This document shows, in pieces, positions 11,198-21,700 of a DNA stretch of 64,000 nucleotides. Made by a program: the position numbers and the translations under genes. The notes beneath the pieces were generated by a model. The model made no database searches. It saw only the letters and a program-made list of their open reading frames with translations, and had not been told where the DNA came from. Origin of the DNA: Mimachlamys varia. Taxonomy: Eukaryota > Mollusca > Bivalvia > Pectinida > Pectinidae. The DNA lies in NCBI GenBank assembly GCA_947623455.1, contig OX392535.1, positions 35,860,688 to 35,924,687 on the forward strand. The letters are read 5' to 3'. Every line of letters begins with the position of its first letter. Position 1 is the stretch's first letter.

Positions 11198-11620
11198 AAT
11201 CCTTAAATCGATTTATTGATATTACAAATTGGAATTATGGAAATCAATAATTCGAATTATGGATAGCCATTAATCAATTTATTGATATTACAAATTGGAA
11301 TTATGGAAATCAATAATTCGATTTATGGAAATCAATAATTCGAGTTATGGAAATCAATAATTCGTTTTATGGAAATCAATAATTCGAGTTATGGATATCC
11401 ATTAATCAATTTATTGATATTACAAATTAAAATTGTGGAAATCAATAATTCGAATTATGGAAATCAATAATTCGTTTTATGGAAATCAATAAATCGAATT
11501 ATGGATATCCATTAATCGATTTATTGATATTACAAATTGAAATTATGGAAATCAATAATTCGTTTTATGGAAATCAAAAATTCGAATTATGGATATCCAT
11601 GAATCGATTTATTGATATTA

Positions 11621-12028
11621 CCACGGACTTAGATAATCTAAGTCTGTGATATTACTGTAGCGGATCTTGACCTGGCCGTGCATTTTTTCCTCTCCTGTTA
11701 CATTACAAAAGACAATTTCTAATTTCCATCAATCGAGTTGATCGTTTTATTTGCCCAGAGTTAAATAAGAATTTCTGTACGAGTCCCGTCGTTCCCAGTA
11801 ATGTGAAACAAACGGTGTTTACATCGTCCAGTTTGAAAATTAACACAACACAGTGTTATCATGTTTGTACCACGTGACAAGATGGCGGCGTCTGGAGTTT
11901 TGTTTTGAACTCGGGTTTTTGAATCTTCGAATTACAGATTTAATCATATTACACATGCTTCGAATTTGTTCCAATAGCAATAATTTGATTTATTGACGTC
12001 AGAAAACTGCATCTCCAAAACTGGAATT
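11621..12028 (+). repeat. Embedded block, copy 1 (E-box plus YY1-like site)
   Basis: Begins at CCACGGACTTAGATAATCTA, an imperfect hairpin with the following AGTCTGTG, and runs through TCTTGACCTGGCCGTGCATT, CACGTGACAAGATGGCGGC and TTCGAATTACAGATTTAAT to ACTGCATCTCCAAAACTGG. It is repeated at 12721-13028 (lacking the last ~100 bp) and 13492-13868. It carries about 30 bp (CGTCCAGTTTGAAAATTAAC and flanks, near 11825-11850) that copies 2 and 3 lack. Confidence 0.85.
11870..11891 (+). promoter_or_regulatory. E-box adjacent to YY1-like motif, copy 1
   Basis: CCACGTGACAAGATGGCGGC combines the palindromic E-box CACGTG (bHLH-zip type) with AAGATGGCGGC, which matches the vertebrate YY1 consensus and overlaps a good Kozak ATG. 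Repeated at 12949 and 13718. Here the frame opened by the ATG stops after eight codons. Function is inferred from motif match only. Confidence 0.35.
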
Positions 12029-12720
12029 ATGGATATCCATTAATCGATTTATTGATTTTACGAATTGGAATTAAGGAAATCAATAATTCGAATTACGGAA
12101 TTCCATAAATCGATTTATTGATATTACAAATTGGAGTTATGGAAATCAATAATTCCAATTATGGATATCCATAAATCGATTTATTAATATTACAAATTGG
12201 AATTATGGAAATCAATAATTCGAATTATGGATATCCATTAATCGAATTATTGATATTACAAATTGGAATTATGGAAATCAATAATTCGATTTATGGAAAT
12301 CAATAATTCGATTTATGGAAATCAATAATTCGAGTTATGGAAATCAATAATTCGAATTATGGATATCCATAAATCCATTTATTGATATTACAAATTGGAA
12401 TTATGGAAATCAATAATTCGAATTATGGATATCCATTAATCGATTTACTGATATTACAAATTGGAATTATGGAAATCAATAATTCGATTTATGGAAATCA
12501 ATAATTCGATTTATGGAAATCAATAATTCGAGTTATGGAAATCAATAATTCGAATAATGGATATCCATAAATCCATTTATTGATATTACAAATTGGAATT
12601 ATGGAAATCAATAATTCGAATTATGGATATCCATAAATCCATTTATTGATATTACAAATTGGAATTATGGAAATCAATAATTCGAATTATGGATATCCAT
12701 TAATCGATTTACTGATATTA

Positions 12721-13028
12721 CCACGGACTTAGATAATCTTATAAGTCTGTGATATTACTGTAGCGGATCTTGACCTGGCCGTGCATTTTTTCCTCTCCTG
12801 TTACATTACAAAAGACAATTTCTAATTTCCATCAATCGAGTTGATCGTTTTATATGCCCAGAGTTCAATAAGATTTTTTGTACGAGTCCCGTCGTTCCCA
12901 GTAATGTGAAACAAACGGTGTTTACATCACAGTGTTATCATGTTTGTACCACGTGACAAGATGGCGGCGCTGGAGTTTTGTTTTGAACTCGGGTTTTTGA
13001 ATCTTCGAATTACAGATTTAATTATATT
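12721..13028 (+). repeat. Embedded block, copy 2
   Basis: Same order as the 11621 block from CCACGGACTTAGATAATCTT to ACAGATTTAATTATATTAC, then joins the satellite directly. An ATG at 12940 opens a 63-codon frame across the E-box/YY1 site into the satellite; the internal ATG at the YY1 site reads MAALEFCFELG. The frame mostly continues into satellite sequence, so I do not call a gene. Confidence 0.85.
12949..12970 (+). promoter_or_regulatory. E-box adjacent to YY1-like motif, copy 2
   Basis: CCACGTGACAAGATGGCGGC, identical in its core to the copies at 11870 and 13717, at the same offset inside the repeated block. Conserved across all three block copies. Confidence 0.35.
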
Positions 13029-13491
13029 ACAAATTGGAATTATGGAAATCAATAATTCGAATTATGGATATCCATTAATCGAATTATTGATATTACAAAT
13101 TGGAATTATGGAAATCAATAATTCGATTTAAGGAAATCAATAATTCGATTTATGGAAATCAATAATTCGAGTTATGGAAATCAATAATTCGAATTATGGA
13201 TATCCATTAATCGATTTACTGATATTACAAATTGGAATTATGGAAATCAATAATTCGATTTATGGAAATCAATAATTCGATTTATGGAAATCAATAATTC
13301 GAGTTATGGAAATCAATAATTCGAATAATGGATATCCATAAATCCATTTATTGATATTACAAATTGGAATTATGGAAATCAATAATTCGAATTATGGATA
13401 TCCATAAATCGATTTATTGATATTACAAATTGGAATTATGGAAATCAATCATTCGAATTATGGATATCCATTAATCGATTTACTGATATTA

Positions 13492-13868
13492 CCACGGACT
13501 TAGATAATCTAAGTCTGTGATATTACTGTAGCAGATCTTGACCTGGCCGTGTATTTTTTCCTCTCCTGTTACATTACAAAAGACAATTTCTAATTTCCAT
13601 CAATCGAGTTGATCGTTTTATATGCCCAGAGTTCAATAAGATTTTTTGTACGAGTCCCGTCGTTCCCAGTAATGTGAAACAAACGGTGTTTACATCACAG
13701 TGTAATCATGTTTGTACCACGTGACAAGATGGCGGCGCTGGAGTTTTGTTTTGAACTCGGGTTTTTGAATCTTCGAATTACAGATTTAATTATATTACAC
13801 ATGCTTCGAATTTGTTCCAATAGCAATAATTTGATTTATTGACGTCAGAAAACTGCATCTCCAAAACT
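13492..13868 (+). repeat. Embedded block, copy 3
   Basis: Begins CCACGGACTTAGATAATCTA and includes the full 3' section (TTATTGACGTCAGAAAACTG) present in copy 1 but lost from copy 2. It otherwise resembles copy 2, including the loss of the ~30-bp segment before ACAGTGT. Copies start 1100 and 771 bp apart, consistent with duplication along with surrounding satellite. Confidence 0.85.
13717..13737 (+). promoter_or_regulatory. E-box adjacent to YY1-like motif, copy 3
   Basis: CCACGTGACAAGATGGCGGC again at the same place in the block. Three conserved copies could titrate or recruit the cognate factors, but this is inference. Confidence 0.35.
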
Positions 13869-14380
13869 GGAATTATGGATATCCATTAATCGATTTATTG
13901 ATTTTACGAATTGGAATTAAGGAAATCAATAATTCGAATTACGGAATTCCATAAATCGATTTATTGATATTACAAATTGGAATTATGGAAATCAATAATT
14001 CGAGTTATGGAAATCAATAATTCGAATTATGGATATCCATAAATCCATTTATTGATATTACAAATTGGAATTATGGAAATCAATAATTCGAATTATGGAT
14101 ATCCATTAATCGATTTACTGATATTACAAATTGGAATTATGGAAATCAATAATTCGAGTTATGGAAATCAATAATTCGAATTATGGATATCCATAAATCC
14201 ATTTATTGATATTACAAATCGGAATTATGGAAATCAATAATTCGAATTATGGATATCCATTAATCGATTTACTGATATTACAAATTGGAATTATGGAAAT
14301 CAATAATTCGATTTATGGAAATCAATAATTCGATTTATGGAAATCAATAATTCGAATAATGGATATGCATAAACGTAATT

Positions 14381-15180
14381 ACATATAGTTAATTAACGTT
14401 AATGACATTTAATAATGTTATTCTTAATATATTGTAAAACCATCAGAGAATTCTCATATGTTATATAAACGAATTAATATTTTTCAGCGCTGATGATTTG
14501 ATGTTTAAATAATGATAGTACATGTATGTGAACACTATAGGTGATGACGTCATGTGTTGGCAGGTACGAGTTGGAATGGATACGGGCTTGCATAGCTAGT
14601 TCAATTAGGTCTACTTTTTACCTGTCTTGAACAGTTATATCGAAAAAATATTTAGAGGTGAATAAAGGATAGAATAATAAAGATATAATTGTCTTATCTG
14701 TGCGTATCATGCTAAGAAATATACGAGTGAAAAAAGGTATCGAAATGATGTTCGCCTCATCCCCCCTCCTCCCCTCTCCACATGACGCTCTGGTCAAGAC
14801 AAGGCTTTACAAATGTATTAACAAAAGCAAGATATAGTATTGCTTATCTTATAGTATACAGATACCATAGGATTCTATAGTTTATTTTTGACTCCCCTAT
14901 AGAGTACATAGCCACAAGGGTTCGAGGATTTGTCATTTAGTTTTTTTACTTTAACTAAGTTTTGGCGTAATTTTACACTTTAATGGGGGTGGGTGGGTGT
15001 AAGAGTAATTACCATTACCCTCCTTTAAAGTGTAAAATTACGCTAAAAATCCTTAGTGTAGGTCTAAAATTAGCTTTAATAAGTGCCAACCCCTATGTGT
15101 GCATAGCATAGGGGACTGTAGCAAGACCGTTGTTTTCCTTTAGGATATAGATTCAACAGGGGACTGTAACATCCACAACC
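14381..15180. other. Unannotated, with a 30-bp-arm inverted repeat
   Basis: No gene. The inverted repeat has perfect core arms GCGTAATTTTACACTTTAA (14965-14983) and its complement (15025-15043), extended imperfectly to about 14952 and 15058. The loop contains GGGGGTGGGTGGGTG (14985-14999). Confidence 0.6.
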
Positions 15181-15512
15181 GCGGTGGCCGAGTGGTTAAG
15201 GTGTTCCGACATTCTGGCACTAGCCCTCCATCTCTGGGCCGCGGTGGCCGAGTGGTTAAGGTGTTCCGACATTCTGCCACTAGCCATCCACCTCTGGGCC
15301 GTGGTGGCCGAGTGGTTAAGGTGTTTCGACATTCTACCACTAGCCTCCACCTCTGGGTTGCGAGTTCCAATCCCACGTGGGGCAGTTGCCAGGCACTTAC
15401 CGTAGGTCGGTGGTTTTTCTCCGCGTACTCCGGCTTTCCTCCTACTTCAAAACCGGGCACGTCCTTCAATGGCCCTGGTTGTTAATAGGACGTAAAACTA
15501 AATAAACCAAAC
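15181..15512 (+). mobile_element. tRNA-derived SINE with three tandem heads
   Basis: Three consecutive 60-bp heads start at 15181, 15241 and 15301, each with GCGGTGGCCGAGTGGTTAAG (A box TGGCCGAGTGG of tRNA-Ser/Leu type). Only the third continues into the B-box-like GAGTTCCAATCCC (15362-15374), then the conserved middle (GTGGTTTTTCTCCGCGTACT) and the tail ending GGACGTAAAACTAAATAAAC. The head is thus tandemly amplified inside an otherwise normal SINE, a small version of the array at 50549. Confidence 0.85.
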
Positions 15513-17386
15513 TGAAACATATTTGCCTTTCCTGAAGTAAAGGTACACATGCAGTAAAGTTACTTACCGCACGCACAGCTGTCTGTAACCATCCTTTAAA
15601 AATAATATTTTTGAAATCAAATCATAACACCTGTGTCACTATTGTAAATAATACAAAGAGATAACCAGTCAAAAAAACTTTCTTAATGAATATGTTGGAG
15701 AAAGAGTAACACGTTTCTATCAGGTATATACATTATAACGACGTGTTAACCTCGCCAAATGCCCATAAAAAGAAAACATTTACCACAAAGATATGAGACA
15801 TTGCATCACTGATGCAGTAGAACTTTCAATATATCGGTGATGATTCAAGGAAAACACAAAGTCTACGAAATATATAGACTAAAAATTATGCTGTCTGAGC
15901 ACTGTTGTGAAAGTCTGTCAAATGCAATCTCAAGACATGATATTTTTCCTGCAAATTAAATTATACATGTATAAAAAAAGGTCAGAAATCCCGAGACAAA
16001 ATACCAGTACCTCCAGTAGTGCATTTGTTTCCCGTCGCGACATATTGCTAATTGATTTCATGAAATGTTACATGCCATGGTGCTGAAACTTGAATCTTGT
16101 ATCGGAGACGGCGCGATGGCGGTGCTCTCGGAGACGATGGTGTAGGGGCATGATGGTGGATGCAAGTGTCGTCTGGTTGTCACATTCTTTCAAACGCCTA
16201 CACGACTTCGATTTTTAAATTACATATAAATATATGTTCGATCTGGATCTCATCCAAGCTTCGAGTGCGTCATTAATGTGCGCAAAGAATCGCTGCATGC
16301 ACTTACAGGTAAGGTATTTTACACGAATTGTTAATCTCTAGTTTAGTTTGCACATATTTCATTGCCAACTTGCAAATGGATTTGACACAAGTTACATTAA
16401 CATTATCAACGCTCTTTCCAATACAATGTTATTAATTATATATACATGTACATATCACATATCATAAAATGGCTTAATTAGTTTAAATTTCATACATACT
16501 ATAGAATGAGAGAGAGAGAAAGAGGGAGGGGAGAGGAAGAGAGGGAAAGAGGGGGGTTACCTCCATATCAGTGTTATTTAAATACTTTTACACCTTTTCT
16601 CTTACTATTTACTCTTCCACTCTATCACTACACAGTTAAAACACATTAAGAATACTTTTATGATTATGATATACGTCAATATTTTGGTCAAGTGATTTAG
16701 ACCACCCAGCACTGTCAGCACAGTGATATCCTGGCACTATTCGTTGCATTCAACTATACGAATCTCTATCGTACCGGTACGATATTCATGTCATTCATAG
16801 CCATTTAAGGAATAGGATATCTATTTTCAACATTCGGGAGCTTATATTTCTTATATTTACTTTTTAGATACTTTAAATTTCCGATGCAAGCATAAATATT
16901 GTTTTTTTTTTACTATTCGTACATGAGACAAAGGCGTGTTTTCGAGAGGAAAATAAATGAAAAACTTTTGTATTGGGTCATGGCAATAAAACAAACAAAA
17001 AATGTTCCAATTTTCAAAATTAGGATTGTTCAATTTATACAAGTCGTATCTTCTTATCATCTTACATCCAGCAACTTATTTAAGCTTTAAAATTAGACCC
17101 AGTAATTAATACGAGCAAAATAAAAACTACCTCGAGATATGTTTCACGGCGGATATAAACAAAGTACGCCCTCTGATACACGTCATTTACTGTATTAAGG
17201 TCGCGTGTGTTATACAAAAAGAAAATAAGGTGATTTTTTGGCAACATGTCCACGCATATAATACAATCAATTGTATTTCCTGTATAAAATATATATAATG
17301 CAAGACATTTTACGAACTAAAAACGTGGCGTCGCATTGATCGTCTTTTTTGTCTTAATTATTAGACAAATATTAAAAGAGAAACAT
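15513..17386. other. No supported gene
   Basis: Contains a purine-rich GA tract (16507-16556). There is also a TATA-like ATATAAATATA (16226-16236) about 80 bp before a strong donor, ACAGGTAAGG (16304-16313). These could mark a non-coding first exon, but there is no independent evidence. Confidence 0.45.
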
Positions 17387-17779
17387 TTAAGGCGCAATAT
17401 ACGTAACTTCAGGAAATTTTTCGTGATTCTGAAAATATCTGAAAAAAAATCCAGTTGATAACCATGCAAAAATGAGCCTAAAACGAAGTAAACCTCAGCA
17501 GTAACTAACAAGAAACTCTTGACAGAAAAATCCAAAGAATTGGAAATAGTTCAGGTGTTGCCAACTTTAACAACAAGACGAAGTTAGAAGACAGTTCAAA
17601 ATAGATGCGTGTTTACAAATACCGATTTTCAACTGCTACTGTACCGGTAACCGCGTAAGAATTCATCTTTGATACTGTGTGATGTCAGTTAATCTTAACT
17701 AAATCTATAAATATATAAAGTTATTAGGCTTGATTTTCGCTTCAAGTTTTGTCGAAAGTAACGTATACTGGGCCTTTAA
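17387..17779 (+). mobile_element. TTAA-flanked MITE, copy 1
   Basis: Bounded by TTAA on both sides, with inverted termini GGCGCAATATACGTAACTTC (17391-17410) and AAAGTAACGTATACTGGGCC. The middle holds TACTGTACCGGTAACCGCGT. Copies occur at 33995-34352 (same strand, about 35 bp internal deletion) and 49467-49834 (opposite strand). Length, termini and TTAA flanks suggest a non-autonomous, possibly piggyBac-like element; no transposase is present. Confidence 0.8.
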
Positions 17780-17948
17780 AACAAAATGAAGTTCTTCAGA
17801 TGCGATAGGGAAGCCGTTTTGACGCCTGATAAGACAATGACACATTGCAGTTGCCATCGCAATGAGGACGTTTTGTGACGTCATACCAGTTGCTTTGTAT
17901 CATTCCCGATGGACATTCTGCTGTGTTGGCTTGTCAGACGCTTTGAAA

Positions 17949-18306
17949 TGGGAAAGATTATTGTCATACTGTGGGGTAAAGATTATTGTCATACTGTGGG
18001 GTAAAGATTATTGTCATACTGTGGGGTAAAGATTATTGTCATACTGTGGGGTAAAGATTATTGTCATACTGTGGGGTAAAGATTATTGTCATACTGTGGG
18101 GTAAAGATTATTGTCATACTGTGGGGTAAAGATTATTGTCATACTGTGGGGTAAAGATTATTGTCATACTGTGGGGTAAAGATTATTGTCATACTGTGGG
18201 GTAAAGATTATTGTCATACTGTGGGGTAAAGATTATTGTCATACTGTGGGGTAAAGATTATTGTCATACTGCGGGGGAAAGATTATTGTCATACTGTGGG
18301 GTAAAG
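17949..18306. repeat. 25-bp minisatellite, about 14 copies
   Basis: Unit GTGGGGTAAAGATTATTGTC plus ATACT. Copies are nearly identical; one has GCGGGGGAAAG (about 18271-18281). Such homogeneity points to recent expansion. It runs straight into the SINE at 18307. Confidence 0.95.
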
Positions 18307-18490
18307 GTGTACCAGATGGCGCTGTGATAAGCGTACTTGTGTTATTGCCTGATCGGTTTTGGTTCGATTCCCTGATCGGATGTAAAAAACAGTAAGGGTC
18401 ACCTGCCGACCGCGAAGGGTTTTTTTCCATCCTCGACAAAATTCCCCAAAGTGAAAGTCCCCAGAGCATTCTAAACCGAGTCAACATGAT
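18307..18490 (+). mobile_element. tRNA-derived SINE
   Basis: The head has an A-box-like TGGCGCTGTGATAAGCG (18317-18333) and an excellent B box, GGTTCGATTCC (18361-18371), 28 bp apart, the spacing of a Pol III internal promoter. Downstream are CACCTGCCGACCGCGAAGGG and a pyrimidine-rich body ending near TCTAAACCGAGTC. The head family differs from the GGCCGAGTGG SINEs. No clear tail was identified, so the 3' end is approximate. Confidence 0.65.
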
Positions 18491-18703
18491 GTAAAAGTGG
18501 ATTTCTACAAGCTTTAAGTATTTTCAAGCATCTTTTTGTTTTTTCTTAAAACTTAAAAATAGCATGTAAAAATAAGTTATTCGTCTATATGTATAAACAT
18601 ATAGATGATACTTACCAGGTATGAAAGGTTGTACTGTATGAAGACAATCGTAGTTTCTATGTATAGATACGGACTCTTATGTACTTCTCATGTTTTGTAC
18701 CTT

Positions 18704-21700
18704 AAACGTCTGGATGGTTACCCAGTACCTATAAAATGTCGTCTGGATGGTTACCCAGTACCTATAAAATGTCGTCTGGATGGTTACCCAATACCTATAC
18801 AAATGTCGTCTGGATGGTTACCCAGTACCTATATAATGTCGTCTGGATGGTTACCCAGTACCTATATAATGTCGTCTGGATGGTTACCCAGTACCTACAA
18901 AATGTCGTCTGGATGGTTACCCAATACCTATACAAATGTCGTCTGGATGGTTACCAAGTACCTATATAATGTCGTCTGGATGGTTACCCAGTACCTACAA
19001 AATGTCGTCTGGATGGTTACCCAGTACCTATAAAATGTCGTCTGGATGGTTACCCAGTACCTATAAAATGTCGTCTGGATGGTTACCCAGTACCTATAAA
19101 ATGTCGTCTGGATGGTTACCCAGTACCTATACAAATGTCGTCTGGATGGTTACCCAGTACCTATAAATGTCGTCTGGATGGTTACCCAGTACCTATAAAA
19201 TGTCGTCTGGATGGTTACCCAGTACCTATAAATGTCGTCTGGATGGTTACCCAGTACCTATAAAATGTCGTCTGGATGGTTACCCAATACCTATACAAAT
19301 GTCGTCTGGATGGTTACCCAGTACCTATATAATGTCGTCTGGATGGTTACCCAGTACCTACAAAATGTCGTCTGGATGGTTACCCAGTACCTATAAAATG
19401 TCGTCTGGATGGTTACCAAGTACCTATAAAATGTCGTCTGGATGGTAACCCAGTACATATACAAATGTCGTCTGGATGGTTACCCAGTACCTATACAAAT
19501 GTCGTCTGGATGGTTACCCAGTACCTATAAATGTCGTCTGGATGGTTACCCAGTACCTATAAAATGTCGTCTGGATGGTTACCCAGTACCTATAAATGTC
19601 GTCTGGATGGTTACCCAGTACCTATAAAATGTCGTCTGGATGGTTACCCAATACCTATACAAATGTCGTCTGGATGGTTACCCAGTACCTATATAATGTC
19701 GTCTGGATGGTTACCCAGTACCTATAAAATGTCTTCTGGATGGTTACCCAGTACCTATAAATGTCTTCTGGATGGTTACCCAGTACCTATAAATGTCTTC
19801 TAGATGGTTACCCAGTACCTATAAATGTCTTCTGGATGGTTACCCAGTACCTATAAAATGACGTCTGGATGGTTACCCAGTACCTATATAATGTCGTCTG
19901 GATGGTTACCCTGTACCTATAAATGTCTTCTGGATGGTTACCCAGTACCTATAAATGTCGTCTGGATGGTTACCCAGTACCTATAAAATGTCGTCTGGAT
20001 GGTTACCCAAAACCTATACAAATCACTTTTGGATAGTTACCCAGTACCTATAAATGTCGTCTAGATGGTTACCCAGTACCTATACAAATGTCGTCTGGAT
20101 GGTTACCCAATACCTATACAAATCACTTCTGGATGGTTACCCAGTACCTATAAATGTCGTCTGGATGGTTACCCAGTACCTATACAAATGTCTTCTGGAT
20201 GGTTACCCAGTACCTATACAAATGTCGTCTGGATGGTTACCCAATACCTATAAATGTCGTCTGGATGGTTACCCAGTACCTATAAATGTCGTCTGGATGG
20301 TTACCCAGTACCTATACAAATGTCGTCTGGATGGTTACCCAGTACCTATAAATGTCGTCTGGATGGTTAACCAGTACCTATAAATGTCGTCTGGATGGTT
20401 ACCCAGTACCTATAAATGTCGTCTGTATGGTTACCCAGTACCTATACAAATGTCTTCTGGATGGTTACCCAGTACCTATAAATGTCGTCTGGATGGTTAC
20501 CCAGTACCTATAAATGTCGTCTGTATGGTTACCCAGTACCTATACAAATGTCTTCTGGATGGTTACCCAGTACCTATAAATGTCGTCTGGATGGTTACCC
20601 AGTACCTATACAAATGTCTTCTGGATGGTTACCCAGTACCTATAAATGTCGTCTGTATGGTTACCCAGTACCTATACAAATGTCGTCTGGATGGTTACCC
20701 AGTACCTATACAAATGTCGTCTGGATGGTTACCCAGTACCTATAAATATCGTCTGGATGGTTACCCAGTACCTATAAATGTCGTCTGTATGGTTACCCAG
20801 TACCTATACAAATGTCGTCTGGATGGTTACCCAGTACCTATACAAATGTCGTCTGGATGGTTACCCAGTACCTATAAATATCGTCTGGATGGTTACCCAG
20901 TACCTATAAATGTCGTCTGGATGGTTACCCAGTACCTATACAAATGTCGTCTGGATGGTTACCCAGTACCTATAAATGTCGTCTGTATGGTTACCCAGTA
21001 CCTATACAAATGTCGTCTGGATGGTTACCCAGTACCTATACAAATGTCGTCTGGATGGTTACCCAGTACCTATATAATGTCGTCTGGATGGTTACCCAGT
21101 ACCTATAAAATGTCGTCTGGATGGTTACCCAGTACCTATAAAATGTCGTCTGGATGGTTACCCAGTACCTATAAAATGTCGTCTGGATGGTTACCCAGTA
21201 CCTATATAATGTCGTCTGGATGGTTACCCAGTACCTATAAAATGTCTTCTGGATGGTTACCCAGTACCTATATAATGTCGTCTGGATGGTTACCCAGTAC
21301 CTATAAATGTCGTCTGGATGGTTACCCTATACCTATGCAAATGTCGTCTGGATGGTTACCCAGTACCTATATAATGTCGTCTGGATGGTTACCCAGTACC
21401 TATATAATGTCGTCTGGATGGTTACCCAGTACCTATAAAATGTCGTCTGGATGGTTACCCAATACCTATACAAATGTCGTCTGGATGGTTACCCAGTACC
21501 TATATAATGTCGTCTGGATGGTTACCCATTACCTATATAATGTCGTCTGGATGGTTACCCAGTACCTATAAAATGTCGTCTGGATGGTTACCCAGTACCT
21601 ATAAAATGTCGTCTGGATGGTTACCCAGTACCTATATAATGTCGTCTGGATGGTTACCCAGTACCTATAAAATGTCGTCTGGATGGTTACCCAGTACCTA

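Larger units (their letters stand above)
10540..14380. repeat. Composite AT-rich satellite (22-bp and 44-bp modules)
   Basis: Two modules alternate. One is 22 bp, TTATGGAAATCAATAATTCG plus two bases, present singly or up to four in a row. The other is about 44 bp, containing the palindrome ATGGATATCCAT, then TAATCGATTTATTGATATTA and CAAATTGGA. Order and number vary, giving an irregular higher-order structure. The array is interrupted by a TIR/hairpin element (10723-11197) and by three copies of a 0.3-0.4 kb block (11621, 12721, 13492). Short open frames are incidental. It is related to the array at 7353 through the GGATATCC core. Confidence 0.9.

Noticed and set aside
10540..14380. CRISPR-like or regulatory barcode of repeats and spacers
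   Set aside because: The spacers are themselves repeated modules. The array is a modular satellite.
15140..15485. Overlapping frames of 65-109 codons on both strands
   Set aside because: They are translations of the triple SINE head and body.
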